A DNA stretch of 64,000 nucleotides from positions 95,803 through 159,802 of the forward strand of contig NAJO01000067.1 in the NCBI GenBank assembly GCA_002077065.1, written 5' to 3'. The notes beneath the pieces were generated by a model. It saw only the letters and a program-made list of their open reading frames with translations. It made no database searches and was not told where the DNA came from. The position numbers and the translations under genes are program-made. Below, one piece after another: positions 22,077 to 32,120 of this stretch. How positions within the stretch are numbered: position 1 is the first letter of the stretch; each line of letters begins with the position of its first letter. Origin of the DNA: Cryoendolithus antarcticus. Taxonomy: Eukaryota; Ascomycota; Dothideomycetes; Cladosporiales; Cladosporiaceae.

Positions 22077-23468
22077 ATGGCGAAAGTGTCCGACTCAATA
22101 TTGGAGCCTCTCGTGTGCAACCGTGATCAGTACAACGCCTCACTTGATGAAATCAATTCCCGCTCGGCGTCAGCTCATCGACAAATCTTGGAATTGGCGG
22201 AGCAATCTGGTCCAGCGGTGGCAATCGAAGGACTAGACGTAATTCTTTCGACCAGGCAACCAGCCACTAAAGGGTTGCAACGCGCAGCGCATACTGTCAA
22301 TCGGAGGAGACGACGTCTTTTGGCATATCGTGCCGACGTGGGCTTGCTACGTGCGCAGGCAGCGGTGTCTTGGGAGCGTTATTGTCGCTACCGGGACTAC
22401 TATCTGGAGTCGAGCAGTGCATACGAGAGCACGATGCAATATAGCCCGTTCCGAGCGCCGACACTTGACAGGCATCTTTATGCGCTGCGCTCCCGACTCG
22501 AGCACGACCGCACAAGGCTTGAGACCCAGTATCACGAGGCTTCAGACCTACAACGTCATCTTTCCAACCTTGAGACTGACCTGTACGAGGTGACGACGAA
22601 ATTCATGGACGCTGCGTTGGATCTCGCGCAACTTACTTTAGGAGGCACGGCACCAGCTGATAATACCACATACGAGCCTACACTTGAGCTTTCAGCTCCG
22701 AGCACAATGTCGTCGCTTACAAGACTGGACCCTTTGCTGGCGCAATACTATGATCGAGCTGGTGATGTCAGCATTATGGCGGAGCGAATGGGTGATCTCC
22801 AGGAGCAACACTATCACGAGATTGCCACGCGAGGTCTGCGGGAGGATCAGGCAGAAGTGCTGAGTATCGCGGACGCAGACTTCGACGACAACTACGAGCG
22901 CGAGCACAGAATCTTGCAAACCGAGCTTGACATTGCGGCAGGTGAAGCCGATGAGCTTCGTGCGAGGTGCGAAGCAGCAGGCCTCGACATTAGTGCAGGC
23001 CTTCGCAATACCGAAGATTCCGATACGGATGTCGAGGATTCGGACCTCAAGCCTAGCAACGAACTGATCGCTCCTACTCCGTCAGGTCCGACCCATGACG
23101 TTGAAGGCATGCTACATCTGCTTGACATCAAGGACGCCGCAGAACAGGTCCGCACTGCGAGTTCCGTCCTGCGCGCACCGCTGAAGCCCTCTGAAAGCGA
23201 CGACCGTACGGTGATAAGTGTAGATGACTGGATCGCAAGTGTAACCTCCAGCTTGAACGTCGATGAGACAAATTACACTGGCTTTCCGGGAGATCCGAGG
23301 TCCTTGCCGGCGAGATCACGGAACCCTTCCCTCAGCACCCTTGGCACTCCATTAGCTCGACGGCATTCCGAAACCGATTTGCTTGACGAAGTATTGCATG
23401 GAGCAGGCTATGGGGCAAGCGGAACATCCCCACCGAAACCCCCGGACAGGTCATCCCTTGCAATATGA
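22077..23468 (+). CDS. Coiled-coil protein CC2, partner-type gene of the DUF6590 island
   Basis: This intronless gene encodes 463 residues starting MAKVSDSILEPL. The long helical/coiled-coil region at about 60-200 is rich in Arg, Leu and Glu (QRAAHTVNRRRRRLLAYRADV; LRSRLEHDRTRLETQYHEAS). The family signature follows: LLAQYYDRAGDVSIM (about 221-235), RGLREDQAEV, FDDNYEREHRILQ, CEAAGL (about 296-301). After an acidic linker comes VDDWIASV (Trp about 385), the late Trp motif also found in CC1, CC3 and gene F. The order is the same as in CC1 although the sequences have diverged strongly. It is head-to-head with gene B and tail-to-tail with gene C. No named family, catalytic motif, signal peptide or membrane segment is seen. 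Confidence 0.77.
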   Translation: MAKVSDSILEPLVCNRDQYNASLDEINSRSASAHRQILELAEQSGPAVAIEGLDVILSTRQPATKGLQRAAHTVNRRRRRLLAYRADVGLLRAQAAVSWERYCRYRDYYLESSSAYESTMQYSPFRAPTLDRHLYALRSRLEHDRTRLETQYHEASDLQRHLSNLETDLYEVTTKFMDAALDLAQLTLGGTAPADNTTYEPTLELSAPSTMSSLTRLDPLLAQYYDRAGDVSIMAERMGDLQEQHYHEIATRGLREDQAEVLSIADADFDDNYEREHRILQTELDIAAGEADELRARCEAAGLDISAGLRNTEDSDTDVEDSDLKPSNELIAPTPSGPTHDVEGMLHLLDIKDAAEQVRTASSVLRAPLKPSESDDRTVISVDDWIASVTSSLNVDETNYTGFPGDPRSLPARSRNPSLSTLGTPLARRHSETDLLDEVLHGAGYGASGTSPPKPPDRSSLAI

Positions 23469-24418
23469 CGGTCGTTAACCACATACAGCGAGCCTTGAAA
23501 TAGCCCTTACCTTGCGTTATTGGGAGACATGGGGCATAGTATGCTTCCCACAACATTACGGCTTACACCCGCTATTGACCAGCATCGACTGCATCGTTTG
23601 TCACTCTGATCGCCTTCTACCCACGAATGTATATTTGGTCATCACGCATTCGCATCGCTGCGCTGTCGGGCGGTGCCAGATGTCTGAACATGACCAACAC
23701 CGTCGTTGATTAGAGAAATTTGAGCATGGTGCGGCATCGCCTACGCTCTTGCGACTGCAAGATCAATGATTTGAAAGGTCCGTACAGCGATATGGAGTAG
23801 GATCTATTCAGCCAACATTAATGTTGACGTGCGCTACATCCTCGTGCCAGTTTGATGCGATCGCACGGCGAATGATCCGCGCAACACAGGATATCAGCGT
23901 TGGCTGGCGTGAATCCCCACGTCATATACGACCGCTGTGTATCAATTTGTGTAACAATGCGCTTACCGCTAGTCCGGCACATCTAGCAGGAGGGCAAAGT
24001 TTCGAAGGCTTTCGTCGGTGAGTCTACCTTCCTATCACCCGTATCATGATTACTAATGCTCATTCCCGTCAGACATTCGTCCATGGCACACCGACGCAGC
24101 TAATCAGTAGCACAGTCAATCTCTAGTAGCTGTTGAAGGAATCAAAAAGCTATCGACTATGGAAGATAGCTATGTAACACATTTCCTGCCGCACGAACGC
24201 ACATCCGTCTGAGTCTGCTCTCCGCCATGATCTTGCCCCCAAAAGACAGATGACTGTCTTCAAGTAGGCGCGTATTGTGGTAGCATTTTCGAGCCGCCAG
24301 AAGTACGAGGTATCAAATCGTTGCGTCGTAAAGTCGTAAGTGAGCAATGTAGTCAAACCAGATTCCGCGATTCTGCTCCCACTGCAGCTGATGATGATCT
24401 AGGCCCTGGCAACGCCCA
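23469..24418. other. Convergent intergenic region, CC2 / gene C
   Basis: This 950-bp gap between two 3' ends holds short frames without family features. No repeat or RNA gene was recognised. Confidence 0.4.
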
Positions 24419-26352
24419 TCAGCTCTGCCGCCCTCCCCCTCGACCAGTGCTCTGCTTCCGACGTGCTGCAGCCTCAGCCAGGACTTGTCGTGCCTCAATG
24501 TTAGTGTAACCGCGTGCCATGAGCGCATCGATTGCGATCTGTAGTGCAGCAGTCCGAGACCGTTGCGGAGAGTCCGCAGTGGCGCCACTACCACTGCCAC
24601 TGCGCCTTTCTTCATCGTTGCCCAGGCCATCGTCGCCCTGGTCATCGTCGCCCCGGTCATCGTCGCCCCGGCCATCGTCGCCCCGGCCATCGTCGCCCTG
24701 GTCATCGTCGCCCCGGTCATCGTCGCCCCGGCCATCGTCGCCCCGGCCATCGTCGCCCCGGTCATCGTCGCCCCGGATCGCTTCATGGCTCTCATGCTCC
24801 TGCCCAGTCGTGGCACGTTGCGAAGCTGCTTCTACCCGGTTAGCTACGCCTCGTCGCGCCCTACGATCTGCTTCGCCCTCGCTAAATCCCCGAGCTAGCA
24901 GCGTATTCTTCAGCCGATGGTACAGGGATGTCGCCGCTCGACGGGCAGCCTCGGCTGAGCTCTCTGCAGCGTCGCTGCCAGCACCAGATCCACGGCCAGA
25001 TCTCTGATCGGACCGGCCATCAGTGTTCGAAGGATTCCTCCTCAGTCTACCGACTACAGCGCTAGCCTGCTCCATGGCGGCACGTTGTCGCTCGGTGAGC
25101 TCTCGTGGTTGTCGTTGCTGCATGACATCGCTACCTCGGCGCGCCGTAGACTCCCCAGACACACGGCTTTGTTGTGGAGTCACAGATCGCGGAATAGTCG
25201 CAACGATAGGATTAGCACGAGGAACTCCCACATGACTGACCCAGACGTTGTGAAATTGCGTCAGAAGCGGTTGCAGCGACCTGTCATGCACCAAGCCAAA
25301 TGGCTTGACTTTAATGTTGTGCTCGATCGTGTAGACCTTACCGTAGTGAATCAGAGACTCAGGGTCGAGTTTGTCTGTAGGAATGTCGACGTTGATGCGA
25401 ATAGGATGCTCCAGCAAATCGGGCGCACGTGAAGCACCGGCCGGTACAGACTTCCCTGTGAAGACTACGCCATGCTCAGAGGCATCAATGTGATCCTTAT
25501 TTGAGCCTTGGTGGTTGTACGTCAAGATGGATCTATGGCCAGATATCATCAGTGGTCGCGGCCGAGTGACAGCCTTGTGTACCAAAGAGATTGGTCGACT
25601 TACAGTGCGCTGCAGCTTCTGTCACCGGCTCGGATGACCACAAACCGTCGGACCTTGGAGTATACTTTCTCGTTGTGGCGGCCCGGGATTATACCACCGG
25701 TGTGCAAGGTCGTAACGAAACTATTAGCGCCTGCTGGCTGAGCCCACAGGACGAGGAAGACCTGCAGTGTTTAGCGAAGTTCATCGAGATGGGTCGTGCC
25801 TTTTCTGAAGGTCCATACCCTGCCTGGGATGAAAAACTTGTTGCCTTGTGGCCGCAAGCGATAATCTACATGGCCACATTAGCGGAGACTGTGAATTTTG
25901 TAATATTGTAAATTCTCACCCCGGTCCAGGAACTCTGAATCTTCCGTGTTGCCAGTCGCAACCAGCTTTGCATGTGCCCTGTATCCGTTATCGTATAGTC
26001 CAGGTTCCGTAATATCTTCCGTTGGCTCGAATTTGATGGCAGACTGGATTCGCTTTTGTCGATCAATCCCTCGGTGAACGGCTGAATCATGCTCCGATCT
26101 TGGAGTGGACAGGGAAATCCTGTTCAATCTCTCTGACAAGCTGGGGTCCTTGCTAGTAGTGTACTTCGGGCTTGCACTGAGTCCTGGATGGTCGGCCTCA
26201 TCACGCTCAGGCGCTGGCATTGAACGAGGCTCCGACAGTGCTGAAACTGGGAGTCGTACTCTGTCTTCGGTGATGATGACATCGGGTCGTCCGGTGTGTT
26301 GGTACCATTTACCCAGTCGACCACTCCAGATCCAGCCATTGCGATCTGCCAT
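24419..26352 (-). CDS. DUF6590 domain protein C with acidic minisatellite-encoded repeat (four exons)
   Basis: Exons 26352-25920, 25844-25819 (26 nt), 25761-25604 and 25532-24419 give 576 residues. The introns are 75, 57 and 71 bp with phases 1, 0 and 2, at the same domain positions as in B, D and F. The N-terminus carries the aromatic motif WIWSGRLGKWYQH. The DUF6590 domain (about 142-303) reads GNKFFIPGR-VFLVLWAQPAG, VRRFVVIRAGDRSCSAL, HGVVFTGK, IHYGKVYTIEHNIKVKPFG and LLTQFHNVW. The C-terminal half has a helical module LKNTLLARGFSEGEADRRAR, then an array of GDDGR/GDDDR pentapeptides (about 458-508) encoded by the 15-bp minisatellite, then a second module ALQIAIDALMARGYTNIEAR. It is head-to-head with CC3 over 748 bp. 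Confidence 0.85.
24625..24777. repeat. Coding minisatellite, 15-bp unit with 60-bp higher-order period
   Basis: About ten tandem 15-bp units of the type GCCATCGTCGCCCCG lie inside gene C (minus strand, encoding Gly-Asp-Asp-(Gly/Asp)-(Arg/Gln)). Two consecutive 60-bp blocks, 24631-24690 and 24691-24750, are identical, showing a recent four-unit duplication. The period is a multiple of three, so copy-number change keeps the frame. Confidence 0.93.
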
Positions 26353-27100
26353 ACTGAATCATTGGGGCCTGACGCGGTTGTATCTGCAGAGAAAGAGCGA
26401 TTGGAAGTGACACGAGCAGACTTCCGATACTTGTGCTACCAACACCCCAATCTATACTGCGGCTCTGCGGAAGGTGGAGGACAACCTGGAAGCTAGGAAG
26501 GTGAAGGTGGTGTGCCAATGCAGTCATTTAGGCGGGACGAGACTGTCCGCTGTGTCTCGACGTCGCAAATGGGAGCAGAGCTTGAGATAACGTCTGGAGG
26601 AGAGTCCACTTGCCACGCGGGAGATGTCGCTACCGGCAGGGCAAAGCTCATGCTGTGTTCCGTTGGCCCTCGGCAAGCACCTATGGCGAGGTAAGGAGTA
26701 CATATATCGAAGAGCAACAAGCTATCTGCCGAGCCGCCAGTGAGCTTGTGACTGCTACACAATGTACTCTGTAACAGTGAAACATGTGATACGCTGCGAG
26801 AGCGCGTCATCAAGCCAGTAGATGTGATTGGGTAACACCGCGTCCGCGCGACTCTATTCGGTCCGCGTGAACTGAAGCTGTTGGCAGCGATCCGCCGTGA
26901 AAGCCTACCCGACATCTGGGTGCCAGCCTGCCAGGTGACTGGAGGAGCATCATCGGAGTCCGTTGTGCACTGACCAGGTTCGGGATATGAGGCTTACTTT
27001 GCTGCACAGTGCAGCTGCTATCCTTGGTCAAGCTGTGTGCAGACCATCTGCTGTCGCGTTCATACACCTGCTGTTTCGATGAGGCGGCTGCGTATCGAAG
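26353..27100. promoter_or_regulatory. Shared head-to-head promoter region, gene C / CC3
   Basis: This 748-bp region lies between divergent start codons, almost the same length as the A/CC1 gap (749 bp). It includes an A/T-rich stretch, ACATATATCGAAG, at about 26700. No coding sequence is supported. Confidence 0.45.
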
Positions 27101-28684
27101 ATGGCTCCAATACTGACATCTGGTCAAGACTTCAAAGCAGAGCAAGCGTCCAGATATGCCGGCAACGTGCCCAGTCCACCAGACCCGCGCGTTGTGGCCC
27201 CTCGCGATCAAGCCTCGTCCGCTGCTCTCCGGGATATCAGCATGAGCGAACCACTGTTCCCTGTACCTCATGGATCCGCACCGAGTCGACAAGTCGATCA
27301 GTCGTCGTCTCAGATCAACTCGCCAACGAGAAAACGGCGCCCTTCGCTTCTCACAGGTACCGACCGTATGCGCGAGCTCACAGAGGTCCTGGAGGATTTG
27401 GAACGGCAACATAATGCGATTGTGGTGGGCGCTTCTGCGGCACCTGATACTCATAGCGAGACATTGAGCCCAGTAGTCGCTCTCGCGCCTCCACTCCAAG
27501 TACTGAGGCAGCGTGAAGCACGCTTCATTCGAGGTGCTCGTCGATTCCTAGACCTCATCCAGGCACCGATACTTCGCGACCTCCTGGGAAAGGCCGTCCC
27601 GCTGCGGGCAGGATCTGATATTGGCACCATGAGCACGTTGGAACACGGTCTTGCGTATGATCTCAAGTCCTCCGAGTCTCGCACTTTACCACCACTTCTT
27701 GAATTGTATTACGATGAGGCTGGTGAAGTCAAGCTGCAAGGAGAATCACTGGTGAATTTGGACTATTGGTACACCGAGGAAGTGTCAGTGCGAATGTTGC
27801 AGGAGGATCAGGGTCTTGAAGTCCCCGTGCCAGACGACGTATTCCATGCAGAATATCTACACAAGCGCGCTCTCATCGAAGTTGCTCTTGATCGCCATAT
27901 TGATGAGGCTGAGCGCCTACGCACGCAGTGTATTGCTGCGGGCTTGGATCTGAACGCGGGCATGCGTGTCTATGAAGACAGTGAAGGGGACCTCTCGGAG
28001 GTCTTGGTGGAGTATCACGAAGACGACGTGCACTCTCTTTCGGATCCCGGCCCTCTCATACAGCCGCTGGAAGTTGGCTCCAGCGAGCGTCTGCGCACGG
28101 GTGGACTTACTCCAGCTGCTCGAAGCATACTAGGCTTGGCTCGCATGAATGAACATGTCTCTCGATGGATTGTTGACGTTGAGACGCCGGCAGATGAGTC
28201 CTCACAACAGTTGCTTCTGCAGCACGTTGAGATCGTTGACGACGCCAACGAGCCGCGATCAATGGGAATGCAGTCGGACAATGTGGCTCTGCAGCCGACC
28301 GTACGGCACAATCCCGTAGGATTAAGTGGACAGCAACCCATTCAATATGACCACGTCGGGGTCAATTGTGGGGTCACTGATCTGTTGCAAAACGTAGTAG
28401 CATCGATCGACGGGACAGTGGACTCGGCGTGGGTCGACATAAGTAAGGAAGAGGTAGCAGAAGCCCTTGAACGACTAGAAGGGCTGGATCTGGCTACAGC
28501 GCCATTTCCTCAACAAGAGGCTCGCACGAGCCGGCGAGCGCGTGATTCTTGGGGTCAAGACACCAAGGACACGAATTCTACAATGACATTCAAAAATCGC
28601 TGGAGTGTACTACTAGACGACACTCTGGCGAACGCTCGAGCGTGGATGGCCAAGTTCCTGACTGCTGCCCCAGTGACACCTTGA
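27101..28684 (+). CDS. Coiled-coil protein CC3, partner-type gene of the DUF6590 island
   Basis: This intronless gene encodes 527 residues starting MAPILTSGQDF. It has a longer disordered N-terminus than CC1 and CC2 and a shorter helical region (RMRELTEVLEDLERQHNAI; LQVLRQREARFIRGARRFLDLI, about 88-165). The family signature follows: LLELYYDEAGEVKL (about 198-211), RMLQEDQGLE, FHAEYLHKRALIEVALD, CIAAGLDLNAG (about 275-285). The late Trp motif is VSRWIVDV (Trp about 356). A second helical stretch, EEVAEALERLEGLD, and a Trp-containing C-terminus follow. It is head-to-head with gene C. It is the most diverged of the three, but all signature blocks occur in the same order and spacing. No named family recognised. 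Confidence 0.75.
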   Translation: MAPILTSGQDFKAEQASRYAGNVPSPPDPRVVAPRDQASSAALRDISMSEPLFPVPHGSAPSRQVDQSSSQINSPTRKRRPSLLTGTDRMRELTEVLEDLERQHNAIVVGASAAPDTHSETLSPVVALAPPLQVLRQREARFIRGARRFLDLIQAPILRDLLGKAVPLRAGSDIGTMSTLEHGLAYDLKSSESRTLPPLLELYYDEAGEVKLQGESLVNLDYWYTEEVSVRMLQEDQGLEVPVPDDVFHAEYLHKRALIEVALDRHIDEAERLRTQCIAAGLDLNAGMRVYEDSEGDLSEVLVEYHEDDVHSLSDPGPLIQPLEVGSSERLRTGGLTPAARSILGLARMNEHVSRWIVDVETPADESSQQLLLQHVEIVDDANEPRSMGMQSDNVALQPTVRHNPVGLSGQQPIQYDHVGVNCGVTDLLQNVVASIDGTVDSAWVDISKEEVAEALERLEGLDLATAPFPQQEARTSRRARDSWGQDTKDTNSTMTFKNRWSVLLDDTLANARAWMAKFLTAAPVTP

Positions 28685-29884
28685 GTACGCCATTACGTCA
28701 ATTGGCAGTCATACTTTGCCCCAGCTGAGCGCAGATGGATTGGCTATCTTTCCGATTGCGGTCATGTCCCTGTTTACGGACTGTTTCCTTGTTATACGTG
28801 AAAATTCATAGTCTCGGTACGCACTGAGGCTATTCGGTATGATAGCTAAGTCTGGCCAAGTCATGGCCAGCAGACACTCGCTCACACACCTAGCTATGTA
28901 TCTGAACGTCATCGCCTGATTTCCAGGCGCACACGCACAGAATATATCAGCTGACATACATACATTGCCTGATTCTTGCACGCCAGATTCCTGCAGATGT
29001 TCTAGCGCTTTGGCATTGCAACTGCTTGAGACTGAACCGCACGCCTATACATGTTATGGACGCAATACCGGATCTCCGAACACAGCTAGTGTCACGCTGT
29101 AACAGGTTGCCTTGGTGGCGTCGCCACAACGAGCTACCCCGGCTCCTTCAACCGTTAGAGTGAGGCACCCATATAACACAAGTCTGAAATTCACTGTACG
29201 TCAAGACTGATGCGTCTGCGAGTCCATGACAACACGCGTCGGGACAAGGCAAGCGGGTGTTGACCAGGGTTCGGTACCACACAACCTTTTATTTCATCTA
29301 GTAGCATAAGCATCTATCCTTACGCAGCATTGACTTCCTCCATAGTCAAGTGCCCTTCGATGTGGAGCCGACACTATCGCCGTGGCTCGACAGCGTACTT
29401 GCATGCTGATGGCGCACGTGGCCGGGATGCCGCATATGCAGCTTTTCACCGGTGCGAGTGACTCTACCTTCTAGTAAGATGAGGAGACAGAGCGAGCTAT
29501 TGTTACACGGATAGGGTAATTTCGTCTCTCGGTACGGTTGCCGTGGGATGTAGATCTGTACCTTAGTCCATCGGGCCAGCCTCGACATTGATGACCTGTA
29601 GACCAATGGGATTGGCATATTCTGTAGGTGCATCATCGCCGTACGATGACACAGATGATTGCTGTAGAGCAGTGGATACATGCGTGGCCACAAAGAATCA
29701 TTCCCCTTTCCAATCAGGCTCGCGAGCGAAAGGTTGTGTTAGGCTGAAATGTTGTAACGTGCAAGTCTTGCCGGATCGTCGTGTCTGTACATTACGCAAA
29801 GGCAGGAGTACAATTTAAACGTGAATCTACACGTCAAACCAGCAAAGTCGCCGTGAAGAATGACCACACCTCCGCGGAGCAAGC
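28685..29884. other. Convergent intergenic region, CC3 / gene D
   Basis: This 1.2-kb gap between two 3' ends is the longest gene-free stretch in the island. Scattered short frames on both strands show no family features. No repeat, tRNA or transposon end was recognised. Confidence 0.4.
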
Positions 29885-31545
29885 TTAGCCTCTTTTCCGA
29901 TCTTTACGAACATGCGACGCTCGGCCCAGTATAGCCACTGCTTCCTGTCGTGTGTATCCAGCCCGCCGCAACGCAGTGATAGCTGTCTCGACAGCGTTCG
30001 CAGTCGACTTTGATTCTGGCCCATCGCCGCGGGCGGCCAAACCTGAGTGCAAGTTTGGTGTCGACTGACTTATCTCAAGCGCTGCGTTATCGTCATCTGA
30101 ATCGGACTCCGACTCACTTGCTGAGGGTCCTGAATCTACGTCGCTCCGCTCTTCTTCATCGACCGCGGCCAGGTGCAGATCCCTGATCGAGTTGGTGAGT
30201 GATGCTGCGTCATACGCATCGGAGTGATGAGACGAGCTTCTTTCTCGCCCTGCTCGTTGACGTGTACCTGTACTGCCGCCGAGCTATCCAGCGTTCAGTA
30301 CATGACAGCTTTAATGGCCAGGTTATTGACATACCTGTCGCCGGACAGCGCCCTCATCTGTGCGGGGTGGAGATGATCCTGCGAGAGGAACCTTTGCGAT
30401 GAAGACGTCTTTCCATTGTTTCAGCAAGGCTGCTGTAGAGTCATCATCGATCTGACCAAGCGACTTGACCTTCAGGTCGTGATCAATCGTATGGACTGCG
30501 CTGTAATCCACAAGCGTTTGAGCATCGAGTCTAGCGCTTGGATCGTCAAGCTGCACTTTCACAGCTTGTGGCAGCAGGTCAGGTAGTCGATGTGCTCTAT
30601 CCGGGGCGCGCTCTCCGCTGTAGATTATGCCATGCTCAGAGGCTAGGTACCCAGGTGCTAGGGCTTTTGCGCTGGTGTACGTCACGATTGGGCTGTATAA
30701 CACCATGTCAATATGCTGCGGCAAGCGCACCAGATTCAAACTCACAGCGCACTGCAAGACCTGTCCCCTGCGCGGATAACAACAAAGCGGCGTACTTTCG
30801 AAAAGACCCGTCCGCGGTTGGGACCCTCCATGACAACACTATCCGAAATCCCTCCATTATCGGCCTTCGTGCTGCTCGCTCTGGCAGGTTCTGCCCATAA
30901 AGTCATGAAAACCTTTGTGACTAAGTGAGCTTTAAACCGACTTGCACGAGGTCATTATAATTACCTTCCCAGCTATATAGAAACTTCGAGGGTGGCTTTG
31001 AACCTTATACTCTGTAGCATCTTCGCGTTAGAGCGGAGTCATGTCATCGCGGAGAGTTACTTACCGTTGCTGAGTAGACTTTCAGGGCGTAGTTGGTTGC
31101 CCGGGTGCGGTCTCCGTGTCGTACCTGTCATTGTGTTTATCGGATCCGGTTGTCCAAGAGGGACTGCACTATACTGCATTGCGAGAGCACTGGCGCCCGC
31201 TAAAGCACGTGGAACATCTGGATGCCCTAGGCGCAAAGTGTCCGGACCAGGCGCAGCATAGCGAGAGTATTGCCCGCGACTACTTCCTACTTCGAATGAT
31301 CGCGTTCGCGCGGTCCGTGGAGAGTATCGATAGTCTGATGAGCCATCAATGTTTGCACGCGTGGTGTTCAGGCTTGACGTCGCCGCCGCCGCTTCCATCG
31401 TCCATGGCACGCTGCCATCCACGGGGTACCGACGGCCATCGGAGGTCACCACAGTCTTCGGACGATCGCCGCGCTCATCGATGTAGTAGTAGCCCTGTAG
31501 CTTAGAGCTGTATCTCCAAGCAGGTGGTGACCCTGCCGAAGCCAT
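29885..31545 (-). CDS. DUF6590 domain protein D (five exons)
   Basis: Predicted exons 31545-31065, 31011-30965 (47 nt), 30912-30746, 30692-30335 and 30283-29885 give 483 residues. The first three introns (53, 52 and 53 bp) sit at the family positions; a fourth (51 bp, AG/GTATGT donor) is unique to D and joins the domain to its tail. N-terminus: WRYSSKLQGYYYIDERGD (WW-like). The domain (about 161-330) reads EYKVQSHPRSFYIAGK-VFMTLW, VRRFVVIRAGDRSCSAL-PIVTY, EHGIIYSGE, VHTIDHDLKVKSLG and LLKQWKDVF. The tail is Ser/Asp-rich (SESESDSDDD) and ends in a helical module TAITALRRAGYTRQEAVAIL and a basic KDRKRG. An in-frame upstream ATG at 31566 would add seven residues. Unlike A-C there is no divergent coiled-coil partner; gene E ends only 575 bp upstream. 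Confidence 0.8.
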
Positions 31546-32120
31546 GCTGTTTTTGCAGACGGTCATAGACGCCACACCCCGGCGTGCGAGCAGTCGGCTA
31601 ACTACACGAGGTCAGTCATCACTGAACGATAATGCCATAGGGTCAGCGAGAAGCAGGGGAGGCTTGAGGCTGTCAGCATTTCAACAGTGCGAGCTGCGAG
31701 GCGGGGCCGTGCAGCCTCAACTACCACATGCAGCAAGCCTCTCGGGGGCCATGTAAGTGTTGAGTGTGCGTGCTAGAAGTGGCTGCGCCACGCCTACCTG
31801 CAGCACACGACACCTCATAACTCGGACGATGAATTGTGCTATACACATCGCGAAGCTTAATGACACGTCGAGGCGGTGTGGTAAGAGTAAGAACAATCGT
31901 GGCTTGATGGCACGAACATTCATCAACACTGCGGCCTCAGGCAATCAGGCACTAACAACGAAAGCGTTGTTTGTATGTTGTTGACAGATCCGCGGCAGGA
32001 AGGAGGATTCAAGGACCTACATACGTGCCAGCGGCCGAGGCGTGTTCCTTGCGCAATGCCAGGACAGTGATACTCGAAGAACGTCTATAGCAGATTCTAT
32101 ATCTGAGTACACTCTCAAGA
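31546..32120. other. Intergenic region between genes D and E (both minus)
   Basis: This 575-bp gap holds the D promoter and the E 3' end. The divergent coiled-coil gene expected from the A-C layout is missing. No CxAAG or YYD signature was found in the short frames here. Confidence 0.4.

Noticed and set aside
24601..24790. Regular short repeats resembling a CRISPR array
   Set aside because: The units are contiguous 15-bp coding repeats without unique spacers, inside an exon of a eukaryotic gene.
24519..25007. 162-codon plus-strand frame rich in PSSPRSS repeats
   Set aside because: Antisense shadow of the gene C minisatellite.
28685..29884. Expected fourth coiled-coil gene or a transposon in the longest island gap
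   Set aside because: No YYD/CxAAG signature, terminal repeats or transposase-like motif could be found in any frame.
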